A stretch of 64,000 nucleotides of DNA, taken from positions 186,001 to 250,000 of the forward strand of contig NZ_CXWE01000004.1 in assembly GCF_001404515.1 (NCBI RefSeq), written 5' to 3'. Made by a program: the position numbers and the translations under genes. Under the pieces are notes generated by a model. It searched no databases. It was given only the letters and a program-made list of their open reading frames with translations, and was not told the DNA's origin. Below, in pieces: positions 9,604 through 18,998 of this stretch; position 1 is the stretch's first letter, and each line of letters starts with the position of its first letter. This DNA comes from Roseibium album. GTDB lineage: Bacteria > Pseudomonadota > Alphaproteobacteria > Rhizobiales > Stappiaceae.

Positions 9604-11103
9604 ATGAGCAATCGCCCGAACATTCTTCTCATTACGGCAGACCAGTGGCGAGGAGACTGCCTTGGAACAGTCGGACATCCGGTCGTAAGGACTCCAAACC
9701 TTGATGCATTCGCTGAAAATGCAACGGTGTTTGAACAGCATTATGCGGCCACTGCCCCCTGTTCTCCGTCAAGAGCATCGCTCTACACCGGTCTGTACCA
9801 GATGAACCACCGGGTCGTACGCAACGGCGCGCCCCTGGATGACAGGTTCGACAACATAGCCAGAGCCGCTCGAAGAGCGGGATATACGCCAACTCTGTTC
9901 GGTTATACCGACACCTCACCTGACCCCAGGCAACACGATCCGAATGATCCTGCCCTAAAAACCTATGAAGGTGTTCTGCCCGGGTTTGCCGTCCGCCAGA
10001 GCCTGCACGAAGACGACAAACCCTGGCTCTCCTGGTTGACAACTCGTGGTTATGATCCGGCTGAATTCGACAAGATCCATCAGGTCGAGCAGGAAGAAGA
10101 CGAGCGTGTTTCCCTGGCTCCGCCCCGCTATTCCCACGATGAGACTCAAACCGCATTCCTGACGAATACATTCCTGACATGGCTCGAAGAACAGAAAGGA
10201 GAAGATAGGCCCTGGATGGCGCACGTTTCCTTTCTCCGGCCGCATCCGCCGATCGCTGTTCCAGCGCCTTACAACACCATGTACGATCCTGAGGAAGGTC
10301 CTGACTTTGCCGGAGCCGAAAGTGCGGAAAAGGAAGCCTCGGCACATCCTGTCATTGCCGCCTTGCAGGACGTTCAGCGGCTAGCGAGCCACATTCCCGG
10401 GGCTTCGGGTCTGGTACGGGATCTTGCCAGGCGGGATCTGGCCCGGATCAGAGCGCTCTACTACGGGATGATCACCGAAGTGGATGCTCAACTGGGGCGG
10501 ATTTTTTCAGTCCTGGACTCGCTCGAGAACACGATGATCATCTTCACGTCGGATCATGCTGAAATGATGGGTGACCACTGGATGCTCGGCAAGGGTGGTT
10601 ATTACAAGGAAAGCTATCACATCCCGCTGGTCATCCGCGCACCTTATGCAACCAAAGGAAATCGGGTTACCTCATTCACATCTTCAACAGACGTTTTTCC
10701 CACTCTTCTTGACGTCCTGGAAATCGACCCGGAACACGCTCCTGACGGGAGAAGCCTGGCCCCATTCCTGGTTGGTACGACACCAACTGTCTGGCGCGAT
10801 GCCGCGTTGTGGGAGTTCGATTGCCGCGAGCTGATGAAACGGTGCCCCCACCATTTCCCTGACACCTCCAACCATACCCCGCCCGCGCTTCTGGTGCGAA
10901 TGGGAGCGGACTGGCAATATGTCCATGTGACAGACCTGCCGGGCATCCTCCTGAAGGACGCCGGCGCGACCGACATTGAAGATTACTCAGATCAATGCCA
11001 GGACATAGTCTGTGCCAACATAGAGGCGCTTTTGACCACGCGCCTCAGGCATAATGACGAAACACTCGCAAGGACGCTGGTCTGGGACTACTATGGCCAG
11101 TAG
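9604..11103 (+). CDS. Sulfatase-superfamily hydrolase, phosphonate monoester hydrolase-like
   Basis: 499 residues from the ATG at 9604. An upstream in-frame ATG at 9535 would add 23 unconserved residues. The motif CSPSR at residues 53-57 marks the cysteine converted to formylglycine. Metal-site residues appear in LITADQWRGD near the N-terminus and in FTSDHAEMMGDH. The blocks TGLYQMNHRVVRNGAPLD and SPDPRQHDP resemble the rhizobial/Burkholderia phosphonate monoester hydrolases, which also cleave phosphodiesters and sulfate esters. No signal peptide is visible, so it is probably cytoplasmic. It could supply phosphonates to the phn genes at 58-63 kb, but linkage is loose. Confidence 0.85.
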   Translation: MSNRPNILLITADQWRGDCLGTVGHPVVRTPNLDAFAENATVFEQHYAATAPCSPSRASLYTGLYQMNHRVVRNGAPLDDRFDNIARAARRAGYTPTLFGYTDTSPDPRQHDPNDPALKTYEGVLPGFAVRQSLHEDDKPWLSWLTTRGYDPAEFDKIHQVEQEEDERVSLAPPRYSHDETQTAFLTNTFLTWLEEQKGEDRPWMAHVSFLRPHPPIAVPAPYNTMYDPEEGPDFAGAESAEKEASAHPVIAALQDVQRLASHIPGASGLVRDLARRDLARIRALYYGMITEVDAQLGRIFSVLDSLENTMIIFTSDHAEMMGDHWMLGKGGYYKESYHIPLVIRAPYATKGNRVTSFTSSTDVFPTLLDVLEIDPEHAPDGRSLAPFLVGTTPTVWRDAALWEFDCRELMKRCPHHFPDTSNHTPPALLVRMGADWQYVHVTDLPGILLKDAGATDIEDYSDQCQDIVCANIEALLTTRLRHNDETLARTLVWDYYGQ

Positions 11104-11183
11104 AAGGCTTCGCGCTGGATTTTGGTCTTTTTGAACTGCGCAGCCAAAACGTGGCGTGTTTAACAGGACCGGAACCAGAAGTA

Positions 11184-12014
11184 ATGAGTCGAATTGTAAT
11201 CCGCAGCCAACCGGTCATTTCAGCGCTTCATAAGCTGGTTCGGCTCGCAGTCATATGCCTCGTGGCGGCATCCGCAATCCAGAACTCTTCTGCCGAAGAC
11301 GCGGAACTCACGGTCATCGACAGCACCGACTATCCCTGGCATTCCATCGGCCGTGTCAATCGCGCGGGATATCGGTCGGTGTCGAGCTGTACGGGCACAT
11401 TGATCGCTCCCAACAAGGTTCTCACCGCCGCGCACTGCATTGTTTCCAGCAAGACCCAGGAAAAGTTGCCTGCCGACGAAGTCCTCTTCATCGCCGGGGT
11501 CCGCCGGGACAAATATGCTGCCAGGCTGGAAGCCGAATGCCTGCTGACAATCGACGGCTACGTCGCCCGCAATCGTCCGAAAGTGGATGAAATTCGCAAG
11601 GATCTTGCCCTGATCATATTGAAGGAACCCAGCACACTTTTCCCCTTGCCGCCTTTGACGCCGCAAGAATCGAGGCGCCTGCGCAAGACGACCAGATTCC
11701 TGTCTGTCGGATATCGTCGCAGCCGCCCCTACCTGCCGACCGTTGTCCCGTCCTGCTCGGTTCTCGGTAGCCAGGAAGATGTCTGGGTAACCGATTGCAA
11801 CACCGAGAGCGGCGCATCGGGTGGACCACTCATGGTCAATACGATTTTCGGGCCACGGGTCGCCGCGGTCATGGCTGCCAAAATAAACGATGAACGCTCC
11901 ATAGTGGTGCCTTTTACGCAATGGCAGGACCTGATCCAGAACGCGTCCTGTGACGGGGCCGAAGAGACCGCGCCACCGGCAGCAGCACAAGAAACGCAAG
12001 AGCCGACAAACTGA
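11184..12014 (+). CDS. Secreted trypsin-like serine protease
   Basis: 276 residues from the ATG at 11184. The N-terminal hydrophobic segment VRLAVICLVAASAIQNSSA is a signal peptide. The chymotrypsin-fold triad is complete: His84 in TAAHC, Asp140 in KDLALIIL and Ser212 in GASGGPL. A Cys-rich pattern (Cys69, 85, 191, 205) suggests disulfides, as in extracellular S1 proteases. The tail is Ala/Glu/Pro-rich. No PDZ domain, so it is not a DegP-type protease. The target is unknown. Confidence 0.85.
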   Translation: MSRIVIRSQPVISALHKLVRLAVICLVAASAIQNSSAEDAELTVIDSTDYPWHSIGRVNRAGYRSVSSCTGTLIAPNKVLTAAHCIVSSKTQEKLPADEVLFIAGVRRDKYAARLEAECLLTIDGYVARNRPKVDEIRKDLALIILKEPSTLFPLPPLTPQESRRLRKTTRFLSVGYRRSRPYLPTVVPSCSVLGSQEDVWVTDCNTESGASGGPLMVNTIFGPRVAAVMAAKINDERSIVVPFTQWQDLIQNASCDGAEETAPPAAAQETQEPTN

Positions 12015-12146
12015 AGTCGCGGAAAAAAGTCACTGCCCCTTCTTGCAAATCCAGTTATGGTGGTCACCCAGAAACCAAGAGGCTGTGCGTTTCAAAATGG
12101 CGCAGCCGGTTGCGGAGACGCTGTCCGCCCAAAAGACCGTTGGACT

Positions 12147-12959
12147 ATGAATCAATCTCCCCTTCCCTTGAAATCAAATGTATTTCGCCCTGGTTCGACG
12201 GAAAAGCTGGCATTTGTTGCCAGCGATACCGAGGAGGCGCAACGCGCGGTCGAAGACCTGTCAAATCGCTACGGCAATGTTGACGCCGACGAGGCTGATG
12301 TCATTGTGGCGCTTGGTGGAGATGGTCTGATGCTTCAGACGCTTCATGCACATATGGGCAGGGGCAAGCCGATCTATGGCATGAACCGGGGATCGGTCGG
12401 CTTCCTCATGAACGAATACCATGAACACGATTTGCGCGACCGGCTTGCAAATGCCGATGTCACGACAATACGCCCGCTGGAACTGACTGCCATAGACGAG
12501 ACCGGGAAGACACATACGGCACTTGCGATCAACGAGGTCTCGCTGCTTCGACAAACCTCACAAGCCGCGCGTCTGAAAATTTCAGTCGACGACAAGGTTC
12601 GCCTCGAGGAACTGGTCTGCGACGGCATCATTGTCGCGACACCGGCCGGCAGCACAGCCTACAATTTGTCGGCACATGGCCCGATCCTCCCGATCACTGC
12701 GCAACTGCTTGCGTTGACACCGATCAGTGCCTTCCGTCCCAGACGCTGGCGCGGCGCCCTGCTGCCAAACTGGGCGAAGGTGGACATCGAAATCCTGGAA
12801 GCACACAAGCGCCCGGTCAGCGCGTCTGCGGACCACACCGAAATTCGGCATGTCACACATGTCACTGTCAGGGAATCGTCCAAGGCGCAGGGGGAGATCA
12901 TGTTCGATTCCGATCATGGCTGGGACGAACGCATTTTGACGGAAATGTTCCGTTACTGA
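12147..12959 (+). CDS. nadK: NAD kinase
   Basis: 270 residues from the ATG at 12147. The GGDG motif is at 57-60 ([12 protein letters not shown]) and the NE/D motif at AINEVSLLR (129 onward). The glycine-rich [16 protein letters not shown] lies in the C-terminal beta domain. It phosphorylates NAD+ to NADP+ with ATP. The short N-terminus ([12 protein letters not shown]) is typical of alphaproteobacteria. The ribosome-binding site is weak, so the start is less certain. Confidence 0.95.
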   Translation: MNQSPLPLKSNVFRPGSTEKLAFVASDTEEAQRAVEDLSNRYGNVDADEADVIVALGGDGLMLQTLHAHMGRGKPIYGMNRGSVGFLMNEYHEHDLRDRLANADVTTIRPLELTAIDETGKTHTALAINEVSLLRQTSQAARLKISVDDKVRLEELVCDGIIVATPAGSTAYNLSAHGPILPITAQLLALTPISAFRPRRWRGALLPNWAKVDIEILEAHKRPVSASADHTEIRHVTHVTVRESSKAQGEIMFDSDHGWDERILTEMFRY

Positions 12960-13064
12960 CAGGAATTCGCCCGAAAATTGATCCTGGCAAGAGCCTGTTA
13001 AGTGAGTTCTCCGATACTGTGCACTGGAATTCTCTTCATATCCGCGACGGAGACAGAAGCTGCC

Positions 13065-13592
13065 ATGGCCGAAACTGCCCAGGACCAGAATTACGAAATC
13101 TTGACGCCACCGGATGACTTGCGCAGAAAGGTTCGTGAACTGACGCCAAGGGAAGCGAAGAAATTTGATCCGATAAAGGCAGCAGAAGCAGCACTGAACC
13201 GTCTGTCCGGTCATTTCGGCAGCTGGATGATCAATGAGACGGTCACCTTGTTGCGTGCCTGGGAAACCGCACAGACCGAGGGCATGACCGAGGAAACTGT
13301 CGCCCCGTTGTTCCAGGCCGCACACAATATCAAGGGCCAGGCGCTAACCTTGGGATTCCCATTGGTTGGCCGGGTTGCTGCCAGTTTTTGCCATCTGATA
13401 GAAACCGTGCCGTCTCCGGAGAAACTTCCACTACAGCTTACCGAACGTTACGTCGAAGCTATCCGGGCAATGGTCATGGAAGGCGCAAAAGATGACGACA
13501 ACAGGACCGGCGTGGAATTGCTTGAAACGCTTGATATCGTGACCACTGACTTCCTGAAACAGTTTTCACCGGACACCGGGGGGAACGAGTAG
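13065..13592 (+). CDS. Orphan histidine phosphotransfer (Hpt) domain protein
   Basis: 175 residues. The segment FQAAHNIKGQALTLGF carries the Hpt signature HxxKG, with His87 as the likely phosphorylated residue, and helices of an Hpt bundle follow. Starting at the ATG at 13065 (after GGAGACAG) avoids an unlikely upstream extension. No kinase or receiver gene is adjacent, so it probably relays phosphate between proteins encoded elsewhere. It converges on the DMT gene with a 5-nt gap. Confidence 0.8.
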   Translation: MAETAQDQNYEILTPPDDLRRKVRELTPREAKKFDPIKAAEAALNRLSGHFGSWMINETVTLLRAWETAQTEGMTEETVAPLFQAAHNIKGQALTLGFPLVGRVAASFCHLIETVPSPEKLPLQLTERYVEAIRAMVMEGAKDDDNRTGVELLETLDIVTTDFLKQFSPDTGGNE

Positions 13593-13597
13593 TCCGT

Positions 13598-14491
13598 TCA
13601 ATTGGTTTCTTCCGATTGCAGCTTTTGTTCGCGAAAGACAATGTAGCACCCGCTCAATATGATGATGCCGGCGCCGACATAGGTAAGCATGTCCGGTATT
13701 TCATCCCAGATGATCCATCCAAGCAAAGTGGCCCAGATCAACGCGCTATATTCGAACGGCGCAACCGTGGCAGCCGACGCGAACCGAAACGCCTGCGTGA
13801 TCAAGGTGATGCCGGCTGTCCCGAAAATTGCAATTCCGATGAACATCCAGATATCCCCGGATTGAATTTCAACCCAGGCAAAGGGCACGGCAAGTGCGCT
13901 CAACAATGCGCCTGCACCGACGAGATAGAGCATCAGTGTCCAGACGCTCTCACGTGGGTCGACCCACCTGGCGCTGATCATCAGGACTGCATACAAGAAA
14001 GCCGTGGCGATCGGCAGAAGCGATTCATTTTGAAACGTACCCGCGCCGGGTCTGACAATGACCAGCACACCGGCAAATCCTGCAAGTACCGCAAGCCAAC
14101 GGCGCCAGCCGACCGTTTCTTTCAAAAACAGAGCTGAAATGGCGGTTATGAAAACTGGAGCCACGAAGACAAGTGCAGTTGCCTCCGCAATTTCAAGGTG
14201 TTTCAACCCCGTGAAGAACAGCACCGCCGCCAGCAGCCAAAAGATGCCGCGCAGCAGATGGGCCGCCGGTCTGTAGGAGCGCAACGCGCCCGGTCCGCCC
14301 ATCGACAGGGCAATCACGATCGCGAACGGCAACGCAATGAGATTGCGTATGAACAGGATCTGTATCGGCGAATATCCGGCGGTCAGAGCCTTGGCAATTG
14401 CATCACTGACACTGAGGCTCGCAATGCCCACACTCATGAGCACAATTCCGATGGTTGCCTGCGCGCGTGCGTCGAGCGTTGTGGAGGGCAT
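13598..14491 (-). CDS. DMT superfamily transporter (EamA type)
   Basis: 297 residues with ten hydrophobic helices in two EamA repeats. The first includes SVSDAIAKALTAGYSPIQILFIRNL, and the second begins near LLPIATAFLYAVLMISARW. GAGGTGG precedes the ATG. It is an inner-membrane metabolite exporter/importer. The substrate is unknown, and a second, distinct DMT protein is encoded at 23.9 kb. Confidence 0.9.
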   Translation of the reverse strand: MPSTTLDARAQATIGIVLMSVGIASLSVSDAIAKALTAGYSPIQILFIRNLIALPFAIVIALSMGGPGALRSYRPAAHLLRGIFWLLAAVLFFTGLKHLEIAEATALVFVAPVFITAISALFLKETVGWRRWLAVLAGFAGVLVIVRPGAGTFQNESLLPIATAFLYAVLMISARWVDPRESVWTLMLYLVGAGALLSALAVPFAWVEIQSGDIWMFIGIAIFGTAGITLITQAFRFASAATVAPFEYSALIWATLLGWIIWDEIPDMLTYVGAGIIILSGCYIVFREQKLQSEETN

Positions 14492-14635
14492 GGAGCCACC
14501 TCGTTCACTTCAAACGCTCACATAATCACCGGTGAAATTGCACAGCAAGGTCGAATCGCCAGCGAGCTGTTCGGGACACGCTGGCATGAAACCAGCCCGG
14601 CAAACACATGATATTTTGAGGATAAGGACGAACGA

Positions 14636-15790
14636 CTATGCAGCTCTGGTGACCTGCAACGACCCATTCTTCACCATCAGACGCGCTTCCAGCCTGGCGA
14701 CTTCAATGGCAAAGCGGCGCAGGAAGGCAGCAACGTCCTCATCTGCACCAAGAGCACCGTCCTGCATTTCTTCCAGCAGTGTCTCCGTCAACATTCTGGC
14801 CTCGTCCAAGGCAAGGTCATAGGTGAAGTCGGCATGCGCCTGACGGGCAATATCGATCGATAGCAGGAATGCCTGATGCGCCCGAATCGGAAGACCGGCC
14901 TTGCGGAGAATCGCCTGAAGGGCCGACCGGCGAACCGTGACCAGAAGCTTGCAAAGCCTTGGAAGCGGCACCTGGCCGAGATTGGCCAGCGCTGCCGCAA
15001 AGAACCGTAAACGGCCACAACACACAGCACGCAACAAAAGCCGGGTGTTCAGCTTGCCGCGCGAGCGCAGGTGTTCGACGAAATCCGGAAGCTCGTCTTC
15101 ACTCGCCTCAAGCGCCAACCGCAAGACCACCTTGTCTTCCGCGTCACTCAGGAAAGTGTGTCTTTGATGTTCGGGCACCCGCTCCAGCACGATCGGATGA
15201 TCGTCCAGGTTTGCCGCCAGGCGCATCAACAATTCATAGCGATTGGCAAGAGGCAGGTCCCGGGTTTTCAGCAACTGGTCGCAGATATCCGGTCGGTCCT
15301 CAAATCTCTGAGCAAGCCTCAGGAGAGAGGATTGGAGTATCTGCGCGCTGGAATTGTTCAACAAAGCCTGGCAGGCGTCTTCGCTGCCCACTTCACAAAG
15401 CGCTGCACTGATCGCTGCCGATAGGCCGTGGCGTTCTGCAATGGCACATTGAACCGCTTCACTGCCACCCGCCAGCAAATCGACCAGCTCGGCATCAGAA
15501 AGCAGCGGCGATGACTTGAGTATGATCACCGAAACTTCATCGATGTCACTGGCAAGGCAGCGCACGACAAGTCCGGGGGCAAGTGGGCTGGTTGCCAAAA
15601 CCCTTGCTATCGCCTTGCGAACGCCCCGGCTCGGGTCGTCCAGGAGAACTGTCAGTGCCGTTGCCATCTCTGCCTGTTCCTGACTGTCGTCCTCGGCGGC
15701 AAGATATCGTTCCGCGAATTCCCGCGCGGCGAGAATGTCCTGAATACGATCGTCATCTTTGTTCAAATGCAAAAGGTCATATTTGGTCAT
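14636..15790 (-). CDS. DUF2336 domain-containing protein
   Basis: 384 residues, almost all alpha-helical with HEAT-like repeats (for example PSRGVRKAIARVLATSP and LLLRAVCCGRLRFFAAALA). This is the pattern of alphaproteobacterial DUF2336 proteins. It is soluble and lacks a signal peptide. No catalytic motif is evident, so it is probably a scaffold. It lies upstream of the DMT gene on the same strand with a 144-bp gap, so cotranscription is possible but not shown. Confidence 0.85.
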   Translation of the reverse strand: MTKYDLLHLNKDDDRIQDILAAREFAERYLAAEDDSQEQAEMATALTVLLDDPSRGVRKAIARVLATSPLAPGLVVRCLASDIDEVSVIILKSSPLLSDAELVDLLAGGSEAVQCAIAERHGLSAAISAALCEVGSEDACQALLNNSSAQILQSSLLRLAQRFEDRPDICDQLLKTRDLPLANRYELLMRLAANLDDHPIVLERVPEHQRHTFLSDAEDKVVLRLALEASEDELPDFVEHLRSRGKLNTRLLLRAVCCGRLRFFAAALANLGQVPLPRLCKLLVTVRRSALQAILRKAGLPIRAHQAFLLSIDIARQAHADFTYDLALDEARMLTETLLEEMQDGALGADEDVAAFLRRFAIEVARLEARLMVKNGSLQVTRAA

Positions 15791-15890
15791 GGCGGCAATC
15801 GGTCTTTTCTAGGGTCAGCTTGTATCCTGACACCAAAGACTTAACGATCTGTTCACCATAATTTTGCCAATACCTGAAAAAGTCGAACGG

Positions 15891-17177
15891 TCAGGCAGGT
15901 GGCAATAAATCCTTTTGCTCCTCTTCTGCTTTCAGTCTGAGAAATCTGGTCAGATCCAGCGGACCTCCCTGGTCTGCGAGCGCCAGTTCCTGTGCTGCGA
16001 CCTGGTTGGAAGCCCCGGACAGGGCGCTGAACATCGCCGCTTCTTCAACAGCCGCAAATGCGGACGCAAAGCGGGGATTCACGCCTGCCTGGGAAGATCC
16101 CTGATCGTTTCTGAACAGGGCTTCAAACGGATTGGCCGTTTCTGCGGCCTGGAAAGCGGACAGCACGCGCGAGGTTGGCGCGCTTTCATCGCCTCCGTTG
16201 ATTGAGGCCTGGCGTGGATCTTGTGGCGCCGGTTTTTCAGCGGAACTGACAAGTGTTTCGGAGTTTGCACTGCCCGCCATTTGCGATTGGCGTGCACTGC
16301 CCTGTGGTAATGGAACTGATGATTCGGCCAGATTGACCGGATTTCCCGTCGCGAGCTCTGCAGCAGCAGTCACCTGTCCCGGTGCCGGAGGCTTCGCGCG
16401 CATCGCGAATGCTGCGGCTGGATCACCGGCCAGATGATCAAAATTCTGATTATCAATCCCGGGCATCGCGTTTACCGGCTTTGCAGTCGGAAGAGCGGCC
16501 ACGTTTGTCAGCGCGCCTGACGTCCGCAGGTTCGTCTTGCCGCTCGCTTCGGCAATCATGGTCACGGCGTCATGTTTCGATACGATGACCTCATAAACTT
16601 CCTGCATTGAACGGGCTTTGCCGTTGCCGTGAAAGAAGATTGGCTTGTTGGCCCGGGCTTGCGCAGAAAACATCTTGTCTGCACGCATATCCGGACTGGC
16701 ATTGGTCGCATCAATCAATCGGCTGGCCCCGTTGGCGCCAAGAAAATGGGCCATGTAAAGCTCACCATCGGTTGGTTCCCTGCCGATCTTCTGCTCCAGA
16801 TAGTTTGCATTTTTCTGTGTGAGGGCACCGGCCATCATGGACGAGATCCCCGGATCCTTGCGCAGGTCGAGTATCTCCAGTCGAGCCTGCGGATCCTTGA
16901 CAAAATATTTGCCATTCTTGGAACGTTGAATTTGGTCGGAGTATTTTTCCAGGCCGTGCCTGGGACCAGCCTCTTTCATCGTCTCCAGCCAGGTCGACTC
17001 GATGAACTGGAACAAACCGGTTGCGCTCGACGTCTTTGCCTTCGCAGACGGGTTGAACGACGACTCGCGTGCAGCGGTCTTCACCAGGTAGTCGAACGAC
17101 GTTCCTGTTGAATTACTCGCAGATTGAAACGCAAGCTCGATCCGAGACGCGACCGAGGGTGTGTCAGCGACATGCAT
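15891..17177 (-). CDS. Lytic transglycosylase SLT-domain protein
   Basis: 428 residues from the ATG at 17177, which follows GAGGAG. Residues about 20-180 are a goose-type/SLT lysozyme domain: AARESSFNPSAKAKTSSATG with catalytic Glu in ARESSFNP, then LFQFIESTW and MAHFLGANGASRLI. The rest is low-complexity Ala/Pro/Ser-rich sequence and probably disordered. No clear Sec signal. Such proteins in alphaproteobacteria often serve flagellar or secretion-system assembly. No flagellar gene is near, so the role stays open. Confidence 0.85.
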   Translation of the reverse strand: MHVADTPSVASRIELAFQSASNSTGTSFDYLVKTAARESSFNPSAKAKTSSATGLFQFIESTWLETMKEAGPRHGLEKYSDQIQRSKNGKYFVKDPQARLEILDLRKDPGISSMMAGALTQKNANYLEQKIGREPTDGELYMAHFLGANGASRLIDATNASPDMRADKMFSAQARANKPIFFHGNGKARSMQEVYEVIVSKHDAVTMIAEASGKTNLRTSGALTNVAALPTAKPVNAMPGIDNQNFDHLAGDPAAAFAMRAKPPAPGQVTAAAELATGNPVNLAESSVPLPQGSARQSQMAGSANSETLVSSAEKPAPQDPRQASINGGDESAPTSRVLSAFQAAETANPFEALFRNDQGSSQAGVNPRFASAFAAVEEAAMFSALSGASNQVAAQELALADQGGPLDLTRFLRLKAEEEQKDLLPPA

Positions 17178-17485
17178 GACCCTGTCTCCTCGACGGAACA
17201 AATTATTACTTCGTTAACTTTCGCGTCCAAATGGTTAACAAATACTTAACGACACCCTGTCCCGGTGCCTTTACGGGCTTTGGATGCTGTTTTTCTTCCG
17301 GCACACGGCAGATCTCACGATACGTTCTGCCGAAAAAGTGGAAATCGCCTGTTTTTCTCACAAAATCTTGGGAAATCGAAAGAAGCGCGCATCCATGCCT
17401 TTGAAACAGAAATGCGCAAACTTGTGAGTCGGTTGCCCATGGCAGCGCTCACAAGGCATTGCCCGTTGACCAGTGATTGGAGGCC
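17178..17485. other. Intergenic region, no gene seen
   Basis: About 308 bp between the lytic transglycosylase start and the flavin reductase stop (both minus strand). It contains A/T-rich promoter-like sequence near 17200-17250. No convincing ORF, RNA or strong hairpin. Confidence 0.4.
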
Positions 17486-18088
17486 TCAAATCGTCGGACG
17501 AGACATTTCGAACACTTCCGTTATGGCAGCGTACTCCATGTATCCAAGACGGGAGAGCGGTTTGTAGCGTGTGACGTCGACCTTGCCGTTCACAATGATG
17601 CTGTCGTCGATATGTATCCCGACCACCTGACCGAAAACGATCCAGTTGTCCGTCTCTGCTCCCTCAAGATCTGTCAATTTGATCGTCTGGAGATGCTTGC
17701 ATTCAAGTGCCGTCACTGCCCTGGCGACACGTGGTGTCCTGACTAGCCGGGAGGCTGCCATATCCAATCCCGACAACTCAAACTCACTGGTCTCGCTTGG
17801 CACCGCCGCTGACGAAACATTCATTTCGTCTTTCAGGTCCCAACTGGCCATGTTGCAGACGAATTCGCCGGTCGCCTCAACATTTGCCGCACTATCCTTG
17901 TAGCCGGATGACGAAAACATGACGATCGGAGGACGATCACCTACCGCGTTAAAGAAACTGTAGGGAGCAAGATTTGTGCGCCCTTCGGCATCGAGTGATG
18001 AGATCCACCCGATCGGCCGCGGAGAGACGATCGCCTTGAAGGGATTGTGAGGCAGTCCGTGATTATTGCTTGAAGTTTCGTAAAACAT
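17486..18088 (-). CDS. Flavin reductase family (FMN-binding split-barrel) protein
   Basis: 200 residues from the ATG at 18088. The family opening FKAIVSPRPIGWISSLDAEG, then NLAPYSFFNAVGDRPPIVMFSS and FVCNMASWDL, match the FMN-binding split barrel of flavin reductase-like proteins. It begins one base after the nitroreductase stop (TGA C ATG), so the two are surely coexpressed. It may supply or use reduced flavin together with the nitroreductase. Confidence 0.88.
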   Translation of the reverse strand: MFYETSSNNHGLPHNPFKAIVSPRPIGWISSLDAEGRTNLAPYSFFNAVGDRPPIVMFSSSGYKDSAANVEATGEFVCNMASWDLKDEMNVSSAAVPSETSEFELSGLDMAASRLVRTPRVARAVTALECKHLQTIKLTDLEGAETDNWIVFGQVVGIHIDDSIIVNGKVDVTRYKPLSRLGYMEYAAITEVFEMSRPTI

Positions 18089-18089
18089 G

Positions 18090-18686
18090 TCAGTCGGTGT
18101 TTCTCCATTCACGGACAAGATCAGAAAGATCGGGGCGTGGTCTTTCAACCGGTGGCTGGCTGGGCGTTCCTATGTGGATGAAACCGGAAAACTTTTCGCT
18201 CCCCGCAACTCCCAGAAACGATGCGGCTTCCTGATCGAAGCTGTACCACTCCGTGAGCCACTGCGACACGAATCCAGCCGCGGATGCCGCAGTCACCAGG
18301 TTCATGCAGACCGCCCCGGCAGAGAGTTGCTGTTCCCAGACAGGAATTTTCGGGTGCGCTGCAGCGGTGCTGACAACACCGACAACAACCGGTGCACGCA
18401 TGAAGCGGGTCGATTCCTTCTGCCGTTGTTCGTCGTCGAGCGGGCCGTTCCTTCTTTCGCAGATTTCAGCAAGCCGGTCGCCGATCACACGCGCTTGTTC
18501 CGGCCGATATACAATGAAGCGCCAGGGGGTCAGTTTGCCGTGATCCGGCACTCGGGCCGCGATTGTCAGCATGTCGGTTAGCTCATCTTCATTCGGCCCT
18601 GGTTCCGACATCGTCACGGACGGGTGAGAGCGTCGCTTCCGAAGAAATTTCAGCGTTTCGGGGGAACCGTGGCTGAACGTGGACAT
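18090..18686 (-). CDS. Nitroreductase family protein
   Basis: 198 residues from the ATG at 18686. The RRSHPSVTM start, RVPDHGKLTPWRFIVY and GAVCMNLVTAASAAGFVSQWLTEW are typical of the FMN nitroreductase fold of the YdjA type. The in-frame upstream extension to 18752 would run through palindromic operator-like sequence, so the shorter start is favoured. It is first in a two-gene operon with the flavin reductase. Substrate not known. Confidence 0.88.
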   Translation of the reverse strand: MSTFSHGSPETLKFLRKRRSHPSVTMSEPGPNEDELTDMLTIAARVPDHGKLTPWRFIVYRPEQARVIGDRLAEICERRNGPLDDEQRQKESTRFMRAPVVVGVVSTAAAHPKIPVWEQQLSAGAVCMNLVTAASAAGFVSQWLTEWYSFDQEAASFLGVAGSEKFSGFIHIGTPSQPPVERPRPDLSDLVREWRNTD

Positions 18687-18712
18687 GACGTTTTTCTCTT
18701 CGAACAGTTGCA

Positions 18713-18752
18713 ATTGTGACAATCCACCTAATTCATTGACCGGAATTGTCAA
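18713..18752. promoter_or_regulatory. Candidate operator palindromes upstream of the nitroreductase
   Basis: Two close inverted repeats occur: ATTGTGACAAT (18713-18723) and TTGAC-N7-GTCAA (18736-18752). A related longer-spaced ATTGAC-N14-GTCAAT occurs at 18883-18909. The placement 30-70 bp before the start fits a repressor or activator site for a redox-responsive regulator (inference). Confidence 0.4.
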
Positions 18753-18998
18753 CTTTAGTTTCGATGTCTTGAATTCGCCCGATTTTCAAGTCCTTTAGGA
18801 GCACTGGAAAAGCTGGCTTTGCCAGGGTCCCGCATGTTTGCCGGGCACTGGCCATCACTCGGCAATGGTCCAAAGGGGGCTAATTGACCTGTCGCATTGT
18901 GCAGTCAATCGATTGGGTTTAAACCGGTGTACCGTGGCAACACGAATTGGTATAAAAGACAAAAGACTGTAACTTTTAGCAGTTGATAAGATAACGAA
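18753..18998. other. Divergent intergenic region between nitroreductase and exported protein
   Basis: About 310 bp separate the two starts (18687-18998 in all). It holds the inverted repeat ATTGAC / GTCAAT at 18883-18888 and 18904-18909, and AT-rich sequence from 18945. No ORF is supported. Confidence 0.4.
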
